From NCBI RefSeq assembly GCF_000310245.1, contig NC_020505.1, positions 1,150,001 through 1,214,000 on the forward strand: 64,000 nt of DNA, written 5' to 3'. The notes beneath the pieces are model-generated. The model was given only the letters and a program-made list of their open reading frames with translations. It was not told where the DNA came from and searched no databases. Shown here in pieces: positions 36,403 to 45,935 of the stretch. This stretch comes from Candidatus Sulfuricurvum sp. RIFRC-1. Its GTDB lineage: Bacteria; Campylobacterota; Campylobacteria; Campylobacterales; Sulfurimonadaceae. Numbering within the stretch: the stretch's first letter is position 1; every line of letters begins with the position of its first letter. The translations under genes and the position numbers were made by a program.

Positions 36403-36418
36403 GTTAAATATCCATAGA

Positions 36419-39400
36419 TTAGAGGTATTTTTTTAAAATTGCTTCTTTTTTGGCTTTTGCACTCTCGATCAACGATTTAGCTTCTGCAAGTTTTACTCCA
36501 AGTGCTTCGATTTCAGTAACGATCTTTTTTTGAATCTTTAATGACGGAAGAGGAATTTTAAAATCTTCAAGCATGGTTTTAGTAATAGCTTCACGTGTAG
36601 TACCACCGCCAGCACTAAAAAGAAGTTCATTTTTGGCATGTGAACCTATAAGAATCTGATGTACATATTGAGGTAAAGCACTCTCATTAAGTCTTATAAT
36701 AGAGACATGTTGATTAACACGTGCAGGCAAATATTGATTTTCTACTATGCAACATCGAGCGACAGATGCCCCAGTAATATTGAAAAGTATATCGTTTTCT
36801 TGAACGGTCACATTATCAAGCCTTTTTGCTTGTGTATCATCTATATATGCCAACCCTTTAATTTTAAAACCATCATCATAAATATTCATACTTCGTATCA
36901 AAGTAATCCCACTTTGTTTATAAGCTGATTCACCACCTAGAGGAGTTGCACCGCTTCCAATTTTAGAAGTGATCTCTTTTAATTTTTGTAATGGATATGA
37001 TGATTGATAGATCTCTTGTATTTTTTGATCAATTTCGATTTTAATATCTTCTATAGTATTCTGAGCAAGAATGACCAAGTTGTCCACATCTTCGCACTCT
37101 TTTACTATTTGTTCCTGAATCTTAAGAGGTGGGAGAGGAATTTGAATATCGTATACATCATTACGATTTAGTCCAGGTACACCCGCTCCCTGCCCTAATG
37201 ATTCTAATGGAAGTGCTAATAACACTAAGTATAGATATTGAAAATCTATTGCATTATTTTTACAAACAACATAATACGTCGTATCAATTGGACAACAATC
37301 TTTTTCTTGCCATACAACTTTTCCAACTGATCCTTTGCGTCCTACAATAATGGCTGGAGCTTTAACAATAAATTCATTGTGCCATCCTACTTGACCATTT
37401 GAACCCATAACAGGGAATTCGCCTTTAACTCTAACTTGTTCAGATAGACTCTTTCCATATTCTAATGAGCATATGTTCCCTATTTTTTCTAGTTCCCATT
37501 TACTCGCAATAACTACTTTTTTTTTAATATTGAGACTGATTGTATTTCTAAAACCTGTCCGTTCAAAATCGAGCATATCAACCAATCTAGCATACGAGAT
37601 ATTTTCTTTTAGAGTCTCATCGATTGGTTTGAATTCGCCTTTGTAAGCACTATAGATATAACTGCTCGCTCGTTTCTCATTGTCATAACTGTTCGGGTCG
37701 TAGAGCATCGTACATTCATCAATGGTTTTATCTCTTTGGATCGGATGAATCCCCTCACTACCTCTACGAGTACTAAATTCATAGCCCAAAAACTTTTTCT
37801 CATCGTTTTTAGAGCCTGTTTTAACAATGACCACTTTTTGCGGATAAGTGATAATGAAATAGAGCAGTTTTTCTTGTTCTTCCACTGAATTCTCAATAGT
37901 AGAGAAATATTCATCCTTGTGCATCCCCTCATATACATGAGCTAAATATTTCGACAAAGGAGTTTCTACACCGTTGATGGTGATGTCATTTTTATTTTCA
38001 AAAAGTTTGCTAATAGATTCTTTGATATTGCGATGGTCTGCATTATTTCGACGGCGTAAGAAAAGAACGACCGTATTGGTTCCCGTCGCCATAAAGGTGT
38101 TGGAACCCAGTTCCGTAATACCGATAATATCGAAGTATTTTAAGATAATCTCCCGTGCATCGGAGTAGATACCGCCATTACTCAAAATACTGCTAGGGAG
38201 AATAACCCCTGCTATTCCACCATCTTTGAGGAGCTGTTTGGTACGCTCGATAAACAGTGCTTCGATTTCGCTACTTTGATCGGTAAGTCGTCCATAAAGC
38301 TCAAAATTATTCGCAGATTTTTCACTGTTCATCATCCCTTTAAACGCACTCACTGAGTACGGGGGATTTGAAACAACGATATCAAATGCTTTATTATCTT
38401 GTTTATATGTTTTATCGGTGATTTTAAGCTTGTCTTTGTACTCTTTTGCCGTCTCAAAATCGGCTAATCCATCACCGTGGATAACTTTTGCTAAACCGTC
38501 ACCATGGAGATAACAGCTCACTTTTGCCGTTTTCACGAGACGATAATCTTTTTCAATCGCATAAACATAATCTTCCGCCCAATCAAACTGATCGGCTTTC
38601 CATTTGGCTACCGATTTTGCCGCAACAGTGCTGAGTTTCGATTCGTCAATCGTATCAATGTAATTTTGTACCTCTTCCATGGACTCGGTGATAAAATGCC
38701 CACTTCCTGCACTATAGTCGATAATAACAGGCAAAAGATCGGTTTTATCCGCTTTCTCTATCTTGGCTTTTGCAATATCCACAAACGGGATACTTCGGAT
38801 AATAAACCGTGCTACAGGTACAGGGGTAAAAAACTGACCAGATTCTTGTTTCAAACCTGTCGTAAGAAGTAATTCAAAGAAGTCGCTCAAAAATTGTTGG
38901 CGATAGTTGTAACGGATTTGATAGTTTTGCAGTAACTCAACTATTTCCTTTACTACGATGGCATTCTCATTAAATGAATCATCATCATAGACTTCTTTAA
39001 TGGCAAATTCATTGTTCTTTTTGAGTCGAATTTCGGTCAAAATATCTTTAAATTTATCGCGATAAAGATCATCTACTTGCTGAAATTCTTTGTCAAACTG
39101 ACTATCGCTGACATCGGTTACTTCTTTTTCTAAAAGCTCTTTCATCCCACGTGTATAAAGGTCAGATAACCGTTTTTGAAAGGAGATAGAGGTGTCTTTT
39201 CCCTCTAACCATTGGAAATGAAGCTCCTCATCAAGTGTTCTCGTTTCATCGATGATTTTGCATAAAAAGAGAGTGAAAATCTTATTAAAAGCATTAGGTT
39301 TATCGGATACCACATTGTGTCGAAGAATTTCCAAAAATCGGTTAAAAATAAAGCTGCTATCTTCGCTTTTTAATGCCTTCAAATCCTTTCGTGTCAATGC

Positions 39401-40045
39401 TTTGCTTACGAATCCATACGCTTTTGCTGATTCTTCAAAAATACCGTTATTTTTTGGCAATTTGTTCCAGCGATCATAAAAATCTTTTACATTTCCCGCC
39501 GCTCGGTATTCTTCTTCCACCTTTACAATTTGATTGGTATATTCGACATGTTTATCAGCTTCGTTATAGCGTGATGCGTAGAGAATCAAAATATCCGTAT
39601 TATTGTCTTGTTGAAAATAGGTGAAAAGCTGTCCACCGTCTTTATTCAGATTTTTAAACTCTTTCTCAAATTCAGCTCCCCACGTCTTGCACTCAATCAT
39701 CATGTAGGCTGTGCCGTCATTACGAGAAACCAAAATATCTAGCCGACCACTTGTGCCATGACCCGATGGGAAAACTTTTTCAAGGGTAATACGATTAGGT
39801 GCATATCCTTTTTCTATGAGCCTATCGACACATTCCAAGACAACCCAATTTTCTTTTTGTGAAAAATTCTGCGTTGTTTTACTCTCAGCTTGAATTAGAT
39901 TTCCATAATTGAACTTTTCATTAACAAAATCTATTTCTATGGTGTAGTTATCAGCATATTTTTTATGGAAAATACCATTACTGTTTTCTTTGGAAGTGAA
40001 GCCTAAAGCAAGAAGAAGATTTTTTTCATTTGACACTGTATTCAT
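36419..40045 (-). CDS. Single-chain restriction-modification enzyme (R-M-S fusion, Type IIB/IIG-like)
   Basis: 1208-aa bifunctional enzyme. An N-terminal nuclease domain (about 60-170) carries a PD-(D/E)xK site: D103 in GRLDILV and E118/K120 in MMIECKTW. An N6-adenine methyltransferase follows (about 330-790): SAM motif [11 protein letters not shown] near 443 and catalytic NPPY near 560. Two HsdS-like target recognition units follow (about 847-1010 and 1016-1205), each closed by an I-P-L-P-P/S-L-K-I-Q motif and a helical spacer. No helicase. This order matches AloI-type enzymes that read a bipartite site and cut both sides. Flanked by housekeeping genes, so it may be a recent insertion. Confidence 0.88.
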   Translation of the reverse strand: MNTVSNEKNLLLALGFTSKENSNGIFHKKYADNYTIEIDFVNEKFNYGNLIQAESKTTQNFSQKENWVVLECVDRLIEKGYAPNRITLEKVFPSGHGTSGRLDILVSRNDGTAYMMIECKTWGAEFEKEFKNLNKDGGQLFTYFQQDNNTDILILYASRYNEADKHVEYTNQIVKVEEEYRAAGNVKDFYDRWNKLPKNNGIFEESAKAYGFVSKALTRKDLKALKSEDSSFIFNRFLEILRHNVVSDKPNAFNKIFTLFLCKIIDETRTLDEELHFQWLEGKDTSISFQKRLSDLYTRGMKELLEKEVTDVSDSQFDKEFQQVDDLYRDKFKDILTEIRLKKNNEFAIKEVYDDDSFNENAIVVKEIVELLQNYQIRYNYRQQFLSDFFELLLTTGLKQESGQFFTPVPVARFIIRSIPFVDIAKAKIEKADKTDLLPVIIDYSAGSGHFITESMEEVQNYIDTIDESKLSTVAAKSVAKWKADQFDWAEDYVYAIEKDYRLVKTAKVSCYLHGDGLAKVIHGDGLADFETAKEYKDKLKITDKTYKQDNKAFDIVVSNPPYSVSAFKGMMNSEKSANNFELYGRLTDQSSEIEALFIERTKQLLKDGGIAGVILPSSILSNGGIYSDAREIILKYFDIIGITELGSNTFMATGTNTVVLFLRRRNNADHRNIKESISKLFENKNDITINGVETPLSKYLAHVYEGMHKDEYFSTIENSVEEQEKLLYFIITYPQKVVIVKTGSKNDEKKFLGYEFSTRRGSEGIHPIQRDKTIDECTMLYDPNSYDNEKRASSYIYSAYKGEFKPIDETLKENISYARLVDMLDFERTGFRNTISLNIKKKVVIASKWELEKIGNICSLEYGKSLSEQVRVKGEFPVMGSNGQVGWHNEFIVKAPAIIVGRKGSVGKVVWQEKDCCPIDTTYYVVCKNNAIDFQYLYLVLLALPLESLGQGAGVPGLNRNDVYDIQIPLPPLKIQEQIVKECEDVDNLVILAQNTIEDIKIEIDQKIQEIYQSSYPLQKLKEITSKIGSGATPLGGESAYKQSGITLIRSMNIYDDGFKIKGLAYIDDTQAKRLDNVTVQENDILFNITGASVARCCIVENQYLPARVNQHVSIIRLNESALPQYVHQILIGSHAKNELLFSAGGGTTREAITKTMLEDFKIPLPSLKIQKKIVTEIEALGVKLAEAKSLIESAKAKKEAILKKYL

Positions 40046-40149
40046 TGCATTCTTTCACATCAATAGTTATAGTATTTATATAGCAAATATTGTACCTAAA
40101 CATACCAAAATTAAATTTTACTTTGCAATTTGTCATATAAATAAAACGA

Positions 40150-40155
40150 TATAAT
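40150..40155 (+). promoter_or_regulatory. -10 hexamer of ybeY, implying a leaderless transcript
   Basis: TATAAT ends 6 nt before the ATG at 40162. With the usual 6-nt distance from -10 to start, the first transcribed base would be the A of the ATG. No ribosome binding sequence is present upstream. Confidence 0.5.
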
Positions 40156-40161
40156 ACCGCC

Positions 40162-40584
40162 ATGATAGAACTTGATAACCGAACCGATAAAACCTATAAT
40201 TTTCAGCTCCTAGAGCAAATCGCTGATACCCTGAGCGACCAAGAGATTGAGTTGATTCTCACCGATAACACCGAAATCGCCGAAATTAACCGTGAGTTTC
40301 GCGGCATCGACAAAGCGACGGATGTCCTGAGCTTTCCAAGTGAGCCGTTTCCGGGTGCACCGTTGGGGAGCATCGTCATCAGTGTCGATAAAGTCCAAAG
40401 TGTCGCCAATGATCTAGGCCACAGTGAAGACGATGAAATCGCCCTCCTCTTTATCCATGGCATCCTTCATTTGCTCGGATTTGACCACGAAATCGATAGC
40501 GGTGAAATGCGACAAAAAGAAGTAGAGTTGATCGAAAAATTTGCACTGCCAAAAAGCCTTATCGTTAGGACATTGGAAGAATAG
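40162..40584 (+). CDS. ybeY: Endoribonuclease YbeY (16S rRNA maturation)
   Basis: 140-aa zinc-dependent RNase that trims the 3' end of 16S rRNA and takes part in ribosome quality control. The metal site is complete: HGILHLLGFDH with His99, His103 and His109. The upstream conserved DKATDVLSFP segment is also intact. The N-terminus aligns well with the family, so the ATG is right even though no Shine-Dalgarno sequence precedes it. Convergent with mrdA, ending 1 nt from its stop. Confidence 0.93.
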   Translation: MIELDNRTDKTYNFQLLEQIADTLSDQEIELILTDNTEIAEINREFRGIDKATDVLSFPSEPFPGAPLGSIVISVDKVQSVANDLGHSEDDEIALLFIHGILHLLGFDHEIDSGEMRQKEVELIEKFALPKSLIVRTLEE

Positions 40585-40585
40585 T

Positions 40586-42373
40586 TTATTTTTTAATATA
40601 TCCCAAATCATCAAGCTTATTGTAGATTGATGAGACTATCCCTCCGGTAGCTTCACCGCCGTGTCCTCCATGTTCTACCAACACCGTCACAATAAACTGA
40701 GGGTTTTCGGCAGGTCCATACGTCGTGAACCATGCATGTGAACGGCTGAAGTAATCCATAGAGTGCTCACTTTGGCGCTGTTTAACGTTTTGGGCAATCC
40801 CCGTAGTTTGAGCGGTACCGGTTTTTCCGGCAATCGGGAAACGGGTGCTGACAAACCCTTTTGCCGTCCCGCCCGGGTCATTACATACTCCACGCATGGC
40901 TCGTTGAATAATCGGAAGTTTTTCTTTTTCCACTGTCGTTAAAACATCCAACGGCGTAGGAGTATAGGGATTATTTCCGATCGTTTTTGCAACGTGCGGT
41001 ACCGGAAGTTTTCCGGTTGCCATCAGAGCGGTAAATTGCGCCATTTGCAGTGGTGAAACGAGAAAATCCCCCTGACCGATCGCCGTATTAAGGGTTTCAC
41101 CCTGATACCACGGTTTATTGTATTTCTCCCGTTTCCATGCACGGCTAGGGACGGTGCCGATAAACTCATTGGGCAGATCAATACCGGTTTTTTTCCCTAA
41201 TCCCATCCGTATAAGATTGGTACTCATTCGCTCTATTCCGACTTGGAGAGAACCTTTATAAAAATAATCATCACAACTTTGGGTAATTGCTTTGGAAAGT
41301 TCTGTGGTACCGTGGCCTTTACCCTTCCAACAACGGAAAGCACGATTACCCAGTTTCATAGATCCGCTGCATTGAACCGTGCTTTGTTCATTAAGCATAC
41401 CCGAGGTTACATAGATAAGTCCCATTCCCGTTTTAATCGTAGATCCCGGCGGATAAAGACCGTTGATAATTTTGTTCGTGAAAGGGGCGTCAACACTGTT
41501 CATGAGTCGATTCCATTCATCTGAACTAATACCAGAGACGAAGGTGTTGAGATCGTATTCAGGATAACTCCCTGCAGCATAAATAGCACCGTGTACATCC
41601 ATAACCACGATCGTCCCTACCCGCTTTTCAAAAGCCTGCGTAATGAAGTTTTGAAGTCTCATATCGATGTTGAGGACTAAATTATGATTTTCTTGAGTAG
41701 CACTTCTCCCTATCTCTTCGATTTCAACATTATGGGCGTTCACTTTGATGCGGCGTTCACCTGCGACACCTTGTAAATAGTGGTTGTAATATTTTTCTAT
41801 ACCGTTCTTGCCCACATGACCCAAAAGTTGTAAAGAAGGGTCTTTATCAATCTCTTTTTGGTTGGCTTTTGCTACGTATCCGATGAGATGGGAAGCCACT
41901 GCGCCATAGGGGTATAATCGTTTTGGCGACGGTGATATCTTGATCGTATCACGTAAGTTCATTAATGAATAGAGGGGAATGATGGTTTCATGAGGGATAA
42001 AGTCAACGACATCGATAAATGCATGGTTGTAGTATGAATCTTCCTGTTTATAGGTCTTGGCTATCTTTTTGCCATCCAATGTTGGAATCATGGAGAGAAG
42101 ATAGGCTATCTCTCCATCCAACAATGTCGTATCTTTCCCTTTGGTGAGATGCGGAGCCAAAGCGATTTTGAATCCCAACTCATTAATAGCGATGGGTTCA
42201 GAGGTGCGATCGAGAATTTCTCCCCTAACCGGGGCTGAAAGTTCGGTCTTAATACTGTTGTTTTCAGAGAGAACTTCATAATACTCATTTGACTGAACCG
42301 AAAGGTGAAAAACCCGTACCAGCAGTCCAATCCAAACAAGGACAAAAAAAGAGAGTAAAATTCGTACTTTCAT
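40586..42373 (-). CDS. mrdA: Penicillin-binding protein 2 (elongasome transpeptidase)
   Basis: Class B PBP of 595 aa that cross-links peptidoglycan during cell elongation. One membrane anchor (about 5-22), a pedestal domain (about 40-250) and a transpeptidase domain. The active-site serine is in PPGSTIKTG (Ser311, Lys314), the second motif is SCD (in ITQSCDDYFY) and the third is KTG in IAGKTGTAQ near 515. Last gene of the long nadK-led operon and overlapping the preceding membrane protein by 4 nt. The same end point (Cj0652) is seen in C. jejuni. Confidence 0.94.
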   Translation of the reverse strand: MKVRILLSFFVLVWIGLLVRVFHLSVQSNEYYEVLSENNSIKTELSAPVRGEILDRTSEPIAINELGFKIALAPHLTKGKDTTLLDGEIAYLLSMIPTLDGKKIAKTYKQEDSYYNHAFIDVVDFIPHETIIPLYSLMNLRDTIKISPSPKRLYPYGAVASHLIGYVAKANQKEIDKDPSLQLLGHVGKNGIEKYYNHYLQGVAGERRIKVNAHNVEIEEIGRSATQENHNLVLNIDMRLQNFITQAFEKRVGTIVVMDVHGAIYAAGSYPEYDLNTFVSGISSDEWNRLMNSVDAPFTNKIINGLYPPGSTIKTGMGLIYVTSGMLNEQSTVQCSGSMKLGNRAFRCWKGKGHGTTELSKAITQSCDDYFYKGSLQVGIERMSTNLIRMGLGKKTGIDLPNEFIGTVPSRAWKREKYNKPWYQGETLNTAIGQGDFLVSPLQMAQFTALMATGKLPVPHVAKTIGNNPYTPTPLDVLTTVEKEKLPIIQRAMRGVCNDPGGTAKGFVSTRFPIAGKTGTAQTTGIAQNVKQRQSEHSMDYFSRSHAWFTTYGPAENPQFIVTVLVEHGGHGGEATGGIVSSIYNKLDDLGYIKK

Positions 42374-42825
42374 ATCAACGTCGCAATCACTAAAAATTCA
42401 ACAATCATGTAGAGTCCGATATGCCAATCTATGGCTGGAGTAGCAAGTAATAAAACTCCATTCGCAATCCAAATGTAGAGCCAATAACCCGGATATGCCA
42501 AAGCCACAAAAATGGCGCCCATACAAATACGGCACTGGATAAGCTGCTCTAGTTTCGGGAGTAAATAGCGTGATAACACCGTAAAAAAAAGAATCGTACT
42601 TCCAAACCAAAACCCCTTTTCTGCTTCAAATATCAGCAGCATCACCCCCACAATAAGCAAGCCGAAAAGATCATGTTTACTCAGGGCATCGTAATAGGCA
42701 AAAAACAACACCGCAAGCAATGGCGGCAATAAAAGATAGAGACTGGATAAACTGATATAAACGATAAATAAACCGACTAAAAAAAGTCGGCTTATAACGT
42801 TTTGATAAGGGAAACTTCGTTGCAT
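42370..42825 (-). CDS. Membrane protein upstream of mrdA, possibly MreD-like
   Basis: 151-aa protein with about five hydrophobic segments and almost no soluble part. No recognised motif. MreD, a five- to six-helix elongasome protein normally encoded before mrdA, would be the obvious analogue in length and position, but I see no sequence proof. It overlaps the acetyltransferase gene by 34 nt and mrdA by 4 nt. The C. jejuni counterpart by position is the membrane protein Cj0651. Confidence 0.75.
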   Translation of the reverse strand: MQRSFPYQNVISRLFLVGLFIVYISLSSLYLLLPPLLAVLFFAYYDALSKHDLFGLLIVGVMLLIFEAEKGFWFGSTILFFTVLSRYLLPKLEQLIQCRICMGAIFVALAYPGYWLYIWIANGVLLLATPAIDWHIGLYMIVEFLVIATLI

Positions 42826-43253
42826 ACCGGAAAGTGTTTACATTTAATACAATCTGCCCAAATCTTATGTTCAGGAATAGACTCTTTAGGAATTTCAATA
42901 AATCCCAAACGTTCAAAAAAGCGTTGCTGATAGGTAAGGGCCAATACCTCTTTTAATCCTAAACGGCGTCCCTCTTCACACGCATTTTCAACTAACGCAC
43001 TGCCGATATTCTGCCCTCGATACGCCGTATCGATAATCATTGAGCGTAGTTCAGCCAATGCGGGAGAGTGGATATGCAGTGCGACAAAACCGACCAATTG
43101 TTCTCCATCCATTGCTAAAAAATACGATCGGATATTGGTCGCAATCTCATCATTGCTGCGTGATAAGATGACACCGGTTTCTACCTCCGGTGCAACCAAT
43201 TTCTGCATAGCGGGGATATCACGAAGGGTCGGCTTTTTATAGGTGATATTCAT
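42792..43253 (-). CDS. GNAT acetyltransferase, short ArgA (N-acetylglutamate synthase) type
   Basis: 153-aa single GNAT domain. Acetyl-CoA is held by ELRSMIIDTAYRGQNIGSALV (motif A, Gln/Arg-x-x-Gly pattern). The end, KIWADCIKCKHFPVCNE, resembles the ArgA C-terminal tail. Classical ArgA has an extra amino acid kinase domain that is missing here; stand-alone forms make N-acetylglutamate in several bacteria. Substrate is inferred from similarity. It overlaps engB by 4 nt and the next membrane protein gene by 34 nt. Confidence 0.8.
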   Translation of the reverse strand: MNITYKKPTLRDIPAMQKLVAPEVETGVILSRSNDEIATNIRSYFLAMDGEQLVGFVALHIHSPALAELRSMIIDTAYRGQNIGSALVENACEEGRRLGLKEVLALTYQQRFFERLGFIEIPKESIPEHKIWADCIKCKHFPVCNEVSLIKTL

Positions 43254-43861
43254 TCATCATCACTTTTCAAAAGACGGTAAATATGCTCAACAATTTTATC
43301 AACCCCGCGACGTTTCGAGTTCGAAACCATCAATGCACCCGGAAATCGATTTCTAAGCTCATTAAGCTCTTTTTGGTTGAGTTTGTCAATTTTAGTAAAA
43401 ATAGTCACAATAAACTGTTCCGGGGTACAAATTTCATGTAAATATTGATCAACAGAGCGATCGATCTCCAAATCAGGATGACGACAGTCGATCAAATGAA
43501 CGTAGACACGAATTTGTTTGCGTTCTGAGATAAAGTTTGTAAGATTGCTTTCCCAATCGGTTTTTAAGGACTTGGCGACTTTAGCGTATCCGAATCCCGG
43601 TAAATCAACAAATTTAGCACTCAGACGCTCATTCGTCTCTCGATCGGCGAATATCACGTCAAAATAATTAATCAGACGCGTTTTCCCCGGAGTCGCCGAA
43701 ACTTTTGCCAAAGATTTACGCTGTGTAAGGGTATTGAGCAATGAACTCTTCCCCGTATTCGATCTCGCCATAAACGCCACTTCGTTTTGGTACTCATTCT
43801 CCGGCGTTAAACGGATATTCGGAGCAGACGTTACAAACGATGAATCAATAATTTCAATCAT
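43250..43861 (-). CDS. engB: Ribosome biogenesis GTPase (YsxC/EngB)
   Basis: 203-aa GTPase assisting assembly of the large ribosomal subunit. G1 loop ARSNTGKSSLLN (the usual first Gly is Ala), G3 DLPGFGYAKV, G4 TKIDKL and G5 around SNSKRRG. Essential in most bacteria. It overlaps lptA by 4 nt upstream and the acetyltransferase gene by 4 nt downstream. Same neighbour set as Cj0650 in C. jejuni. Confidence 0.94.
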   Translation of the reverse strand: MIEIIDSSFVTSAPNIRLTPENEYQNEVAFMARSNTGKSSLLNTLTQRKSLAKVSATPGKTRLINYFDVIFADRETNERLSAKFVDLPGFGYAKVAKSLKTDWESNLTNFISERKQIRVYVHLIDCRHPDLEIDRSVDQYLHEICTPEQFIVTIFTKIDKLNQKELNELRNRFPGALMVSNSKRRGVDKIVEHIYRLLKSDDE

Positions 43862-44352
43862 TTCGCCGTACTTTTAGGTTTGGTTTTTTTATCTTCAAGG
43901 GAAAAGGTCATAACGACCGGTTCATTATTAGCACTTTCGGCCGATGCATGCCCATGAACGGTGTTAACGACAACTTTATCCCCTTTAACCCGACGGTAAT
44001 CATCGATACGGATCAAATCAACTTTTTTGTAAAATTGGTATTCGCTCTCATTGGGAAGATAGATTGCTGTTTGCGACTTACCTTTGTATTTCTCGCCCAA
44101 TTCGGTTAGGATATAAAACGATACATCCCCTTCGGCAAAATATTTGGTCGGTTTGTTTTCTTTGTCGGTATAAATGGTCACTTTGGTAGCATTCAGTTCA
44201 TCAGAGCCTTTTGTCACTTTGACATTACCGGTAAACACCGATACACCCTTTTGCTGATCCCCTTTAAAACTCTCCGAGATCACTTTCAACTCCTCAGCAT
44301 GTGCTAAAGAGATGAAAAATGGGGCTAAAAATATTAAAAATCGTATCATCAT
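43858..44352 (-). CDS. lptA: LPS transport periplasmic protein LptA
   Basis: 164-aa secreted OstA-fold protein that forms the periplasmic bridge for lipopolysaccharide or lipooligosaccharide. Signal peptide at residues 1-19 (ending LAHA). The beta-jellyroll region shows VFTGNVKVTKGSDELNATKV and the family's repeating strands. It sits 7 nt after lptC. LptB, LptD and the other Lpt parts are not in the window. Confidence 0.9.
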   Translation of the reverse strand: MMIRFLIFLAPFFISLAHAEELKVISESFKGDQQKGVSVFTGNVKVTKGSDELNATKVTIYTDKENKPTKYFAEGDVSFYILTELGEKYKGKSQTAIYLPNESEYQFYKKVDLIRIDDYRRVKGDKVVVNTVHGHASAESANNEPVVMTFSLEDKKTKPKSTAK

Positions 44353-44359
44353 TATTGTC

Positions 44360-44869
44360 CTATTTTAATTGGTAACTTACACGTACATGATCTGCTGATA
44401 CCGTATCGTTTTCATTATCGTAATGCAATGTATTACCATCTATCCGATTGGATTTTTGGGTAATCACAAAAGCACCCTGCGTTTGAATCAGCGAGGTGTC
44501 TGTATTGTATGTCCCCTCATTCGATCGAAATTCCAATCCGTCTTCACGAACGTAATGGACATTTCCATTCAAATTGATAACATCACTTTGGTAATCGACA
44601 TTGTCCGATCTAATCGTCTGAAATAACGTTTTCGTATTATCGCTAAATTTTGCTGATGTTACCGTATAGCGTTCATCAAATTTTTTCCCTTCTTGACCTT
44701 CGAGTATATGCTCAATTCCTTTATGGGAAATTTCATACAGAGTGAAGGCAAAAAGTTCTATTTTAGGGATTTCACCCACCTCTTTCGAAAGGGTATAATT
44801 GGGGGTAAAATAGTTGTACATCCCGACCAGCAGCCCCAGCAATAGAATAAAAAAAAGATTAATCGACAT
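44360..44869 (-). CDS. lptC: LPS export protein LptC
   Basis: 169-aa inner membrane protein with one N-terminal helix (about 3-22) and a periplasmic OstA-like beta-fold (about 40-168). It passes LPS from the LptBFG transporter to LptA. Sequence similarity to E. coli LptC is weak, as usual in Campylobacterota; the call rests on the topology, the strands around GNVHYVREDGLEFRSNEGTY and its position before lptA and after kdsC. Confidence 0.85.
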   Translation of the reverse strand: MSINLFFILLLGLLVGMYNYFTPNYTLSKEVGEIPKIELFAFTLYEISHKGIEHILEGQEGKKFDERYTVTSAKFSDNTKTLFQTIRSDNVDYQSDVINLNGNVHYVREDGLEFRSNEGTYNTDTSLIQTQGAFVITQKSNRIDGNTLHYDNENDTVSADHVRVSYQLK

Positions 44870-45361
44870 TTAGATCCATAACGCTAAAAATTTTTCTTCT
44901 TCACCGTTACGACGAATCACTTTTTCGATCATTTCACGTACACATGCATTGCCGCCGCAGCGCTCTAAGACATGCGCAAAGGTTTTCAAATAGTCAGACC
45001 CGTCTTGGGGTGTATAAGCTTGCCCGGCCCATTGCAGTAAGTTATAGTCATTCAGATCATCGCCGATTACCGCTACTTCATGAGGCTCAATACCGAGTTC
45101 TGCGCACATAGCGATTGCAACAGCACGTTTGTCTTTGACCCCTTGATACAAATAAGCGATATCCAGCTCTTTTGCTCGGTTGGTAACGATAGATGAATCA
45201 CGTCCGGTAATAATAGCGGCCATATGCCCCATTTTGACCCATGCTTTAATCGCGAATCCGTCTTTAACGTTAAAATTTTTGAGTTCTAGCCCATCAGCAG
45301 TGTAAATGATTTTTCCATCACTCATACACCCATCAACATCCAGAATCAACAGTTTAATCAT
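44870..45361 (-). CDS. kdsC: 3-deoxy-D-manno-octulosonate 8-phosphate phosphatase
   Basis: 163-aa capless HAD phosphatase releasing Kdo from Kdo-8-phosphate for LPS inner core synthesis. Motif I LDVDGCMSDG has the nucleophile D8 and general acid D10; motif IV is VIGDDLNDYNLL. KdsC tetramers typically show the YTADGLELKNFNVKDGF segment, which is present at about 21-37. It overlaps hisB by 4 nt and adjoins lptC with no gap. Confidence 0.93.
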   Translation of the reverse strand: MIKLLILDVDGCMSDGKIIYTADGLELKNFNVKDGFAIKAWVKMGHMAAIITGRDSSIVTNRAKELDIAYLYQGVKDKRAVAIAMCAELGIEPHEVAVIGDDLNDYNLLQWAGQAYTPQDGSDYLKTFAHVLERCGGNACVREMIEKVIRRNGEEEKFLALWI

Positions 45362-45930
45362 AAAACACCTTTGGTACTCGGCACACCGGCACGATCATTA
45401 CGTGCCAATGCACGTCGAAGTGCTACGGCAAGTGATTTAAAGGCTGCTTCAATAATATGATGTTTGTTTTTACCGCGCACCATAATGATATGTGCTGTGA
45501 TACCGGCGTTAAAGGTAACCGCTCGAAAAAATTCTTCGGCAAGCTCCGTATCGAAAGTTCCGATTTTGCCCGATACCGGAACATCGTAAACCAAGAATGG
45601 ACGATTACTCAAATCCAAGTCGCAGCTAACCGCCGCTTCATCCATGACGATCGTAGCACTTCCGAATCGTTCCACTTTTTCGATGGGATAAATTGCTTCA
45701 CGAAGGGCTTGTCCCAAAACGATTCCGATATCCTCAACACTGTGGTGATCATCAATATGAACATCTCCATCGCACGTAATCATCAAATCGATTTGAGCAT
45801 GTTTGGCAAAACTCTCCAACATGTGATCCAAAAAGCCCACTTTGGTCGATATCGTACTTTTTCCCTCTCCTAAAATTCGAAGTGATAGATCGATATCGGT
45901 CTCTTTGGTTTGTCGTTTTTTATGGATCAT
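45358..45930 (-). CDS. hisB: Imidazoleglycerol-phosphate dehydratase (monofunctional HisB)
   Basis: 190-aa manganese enzyme of histidine synthesis. The two His-rich metal motifs are intact: the first around FLDHMLESFAKHA and DDHHSVEDIGI, the second around AHIIMVRGKNKHHIIEAAFK. The histidinol-phosphatase half found in E. coli HisB is absent, as is usual outside Gammaproteobacteria. No other his gene lies nearby; it sits inside the envelope-gene operon, overlapping kdsC by 4 nt. Confidence 0.95.
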   Translation of the reverse strand: MIHKKRQTKETDIDLSLRILGEGKSTISTKVGFLDHMLESFAKHAQIDLMITCDGDVHIDDHHSVEDIGIVLGQALREAIYPIEKVERFGSATIVMDEAAVSCDLDLSNRPFLVYDVPVSGKIGTFDTELAEEFFRAVTFNAGITAHIIMVRGKNKHHIIEAAFKSLAVALRRALARNDRAGVPSTKGVL

Positions 45931-45935
45931 ACTAA

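Noticed and set aside
36419-40045. Classical Type I restriction system
   Set aside because: There is no HsdR helicase and the M and S functions are fused with a nuclease in one chain, so a Type IIB/IIG description fits better.
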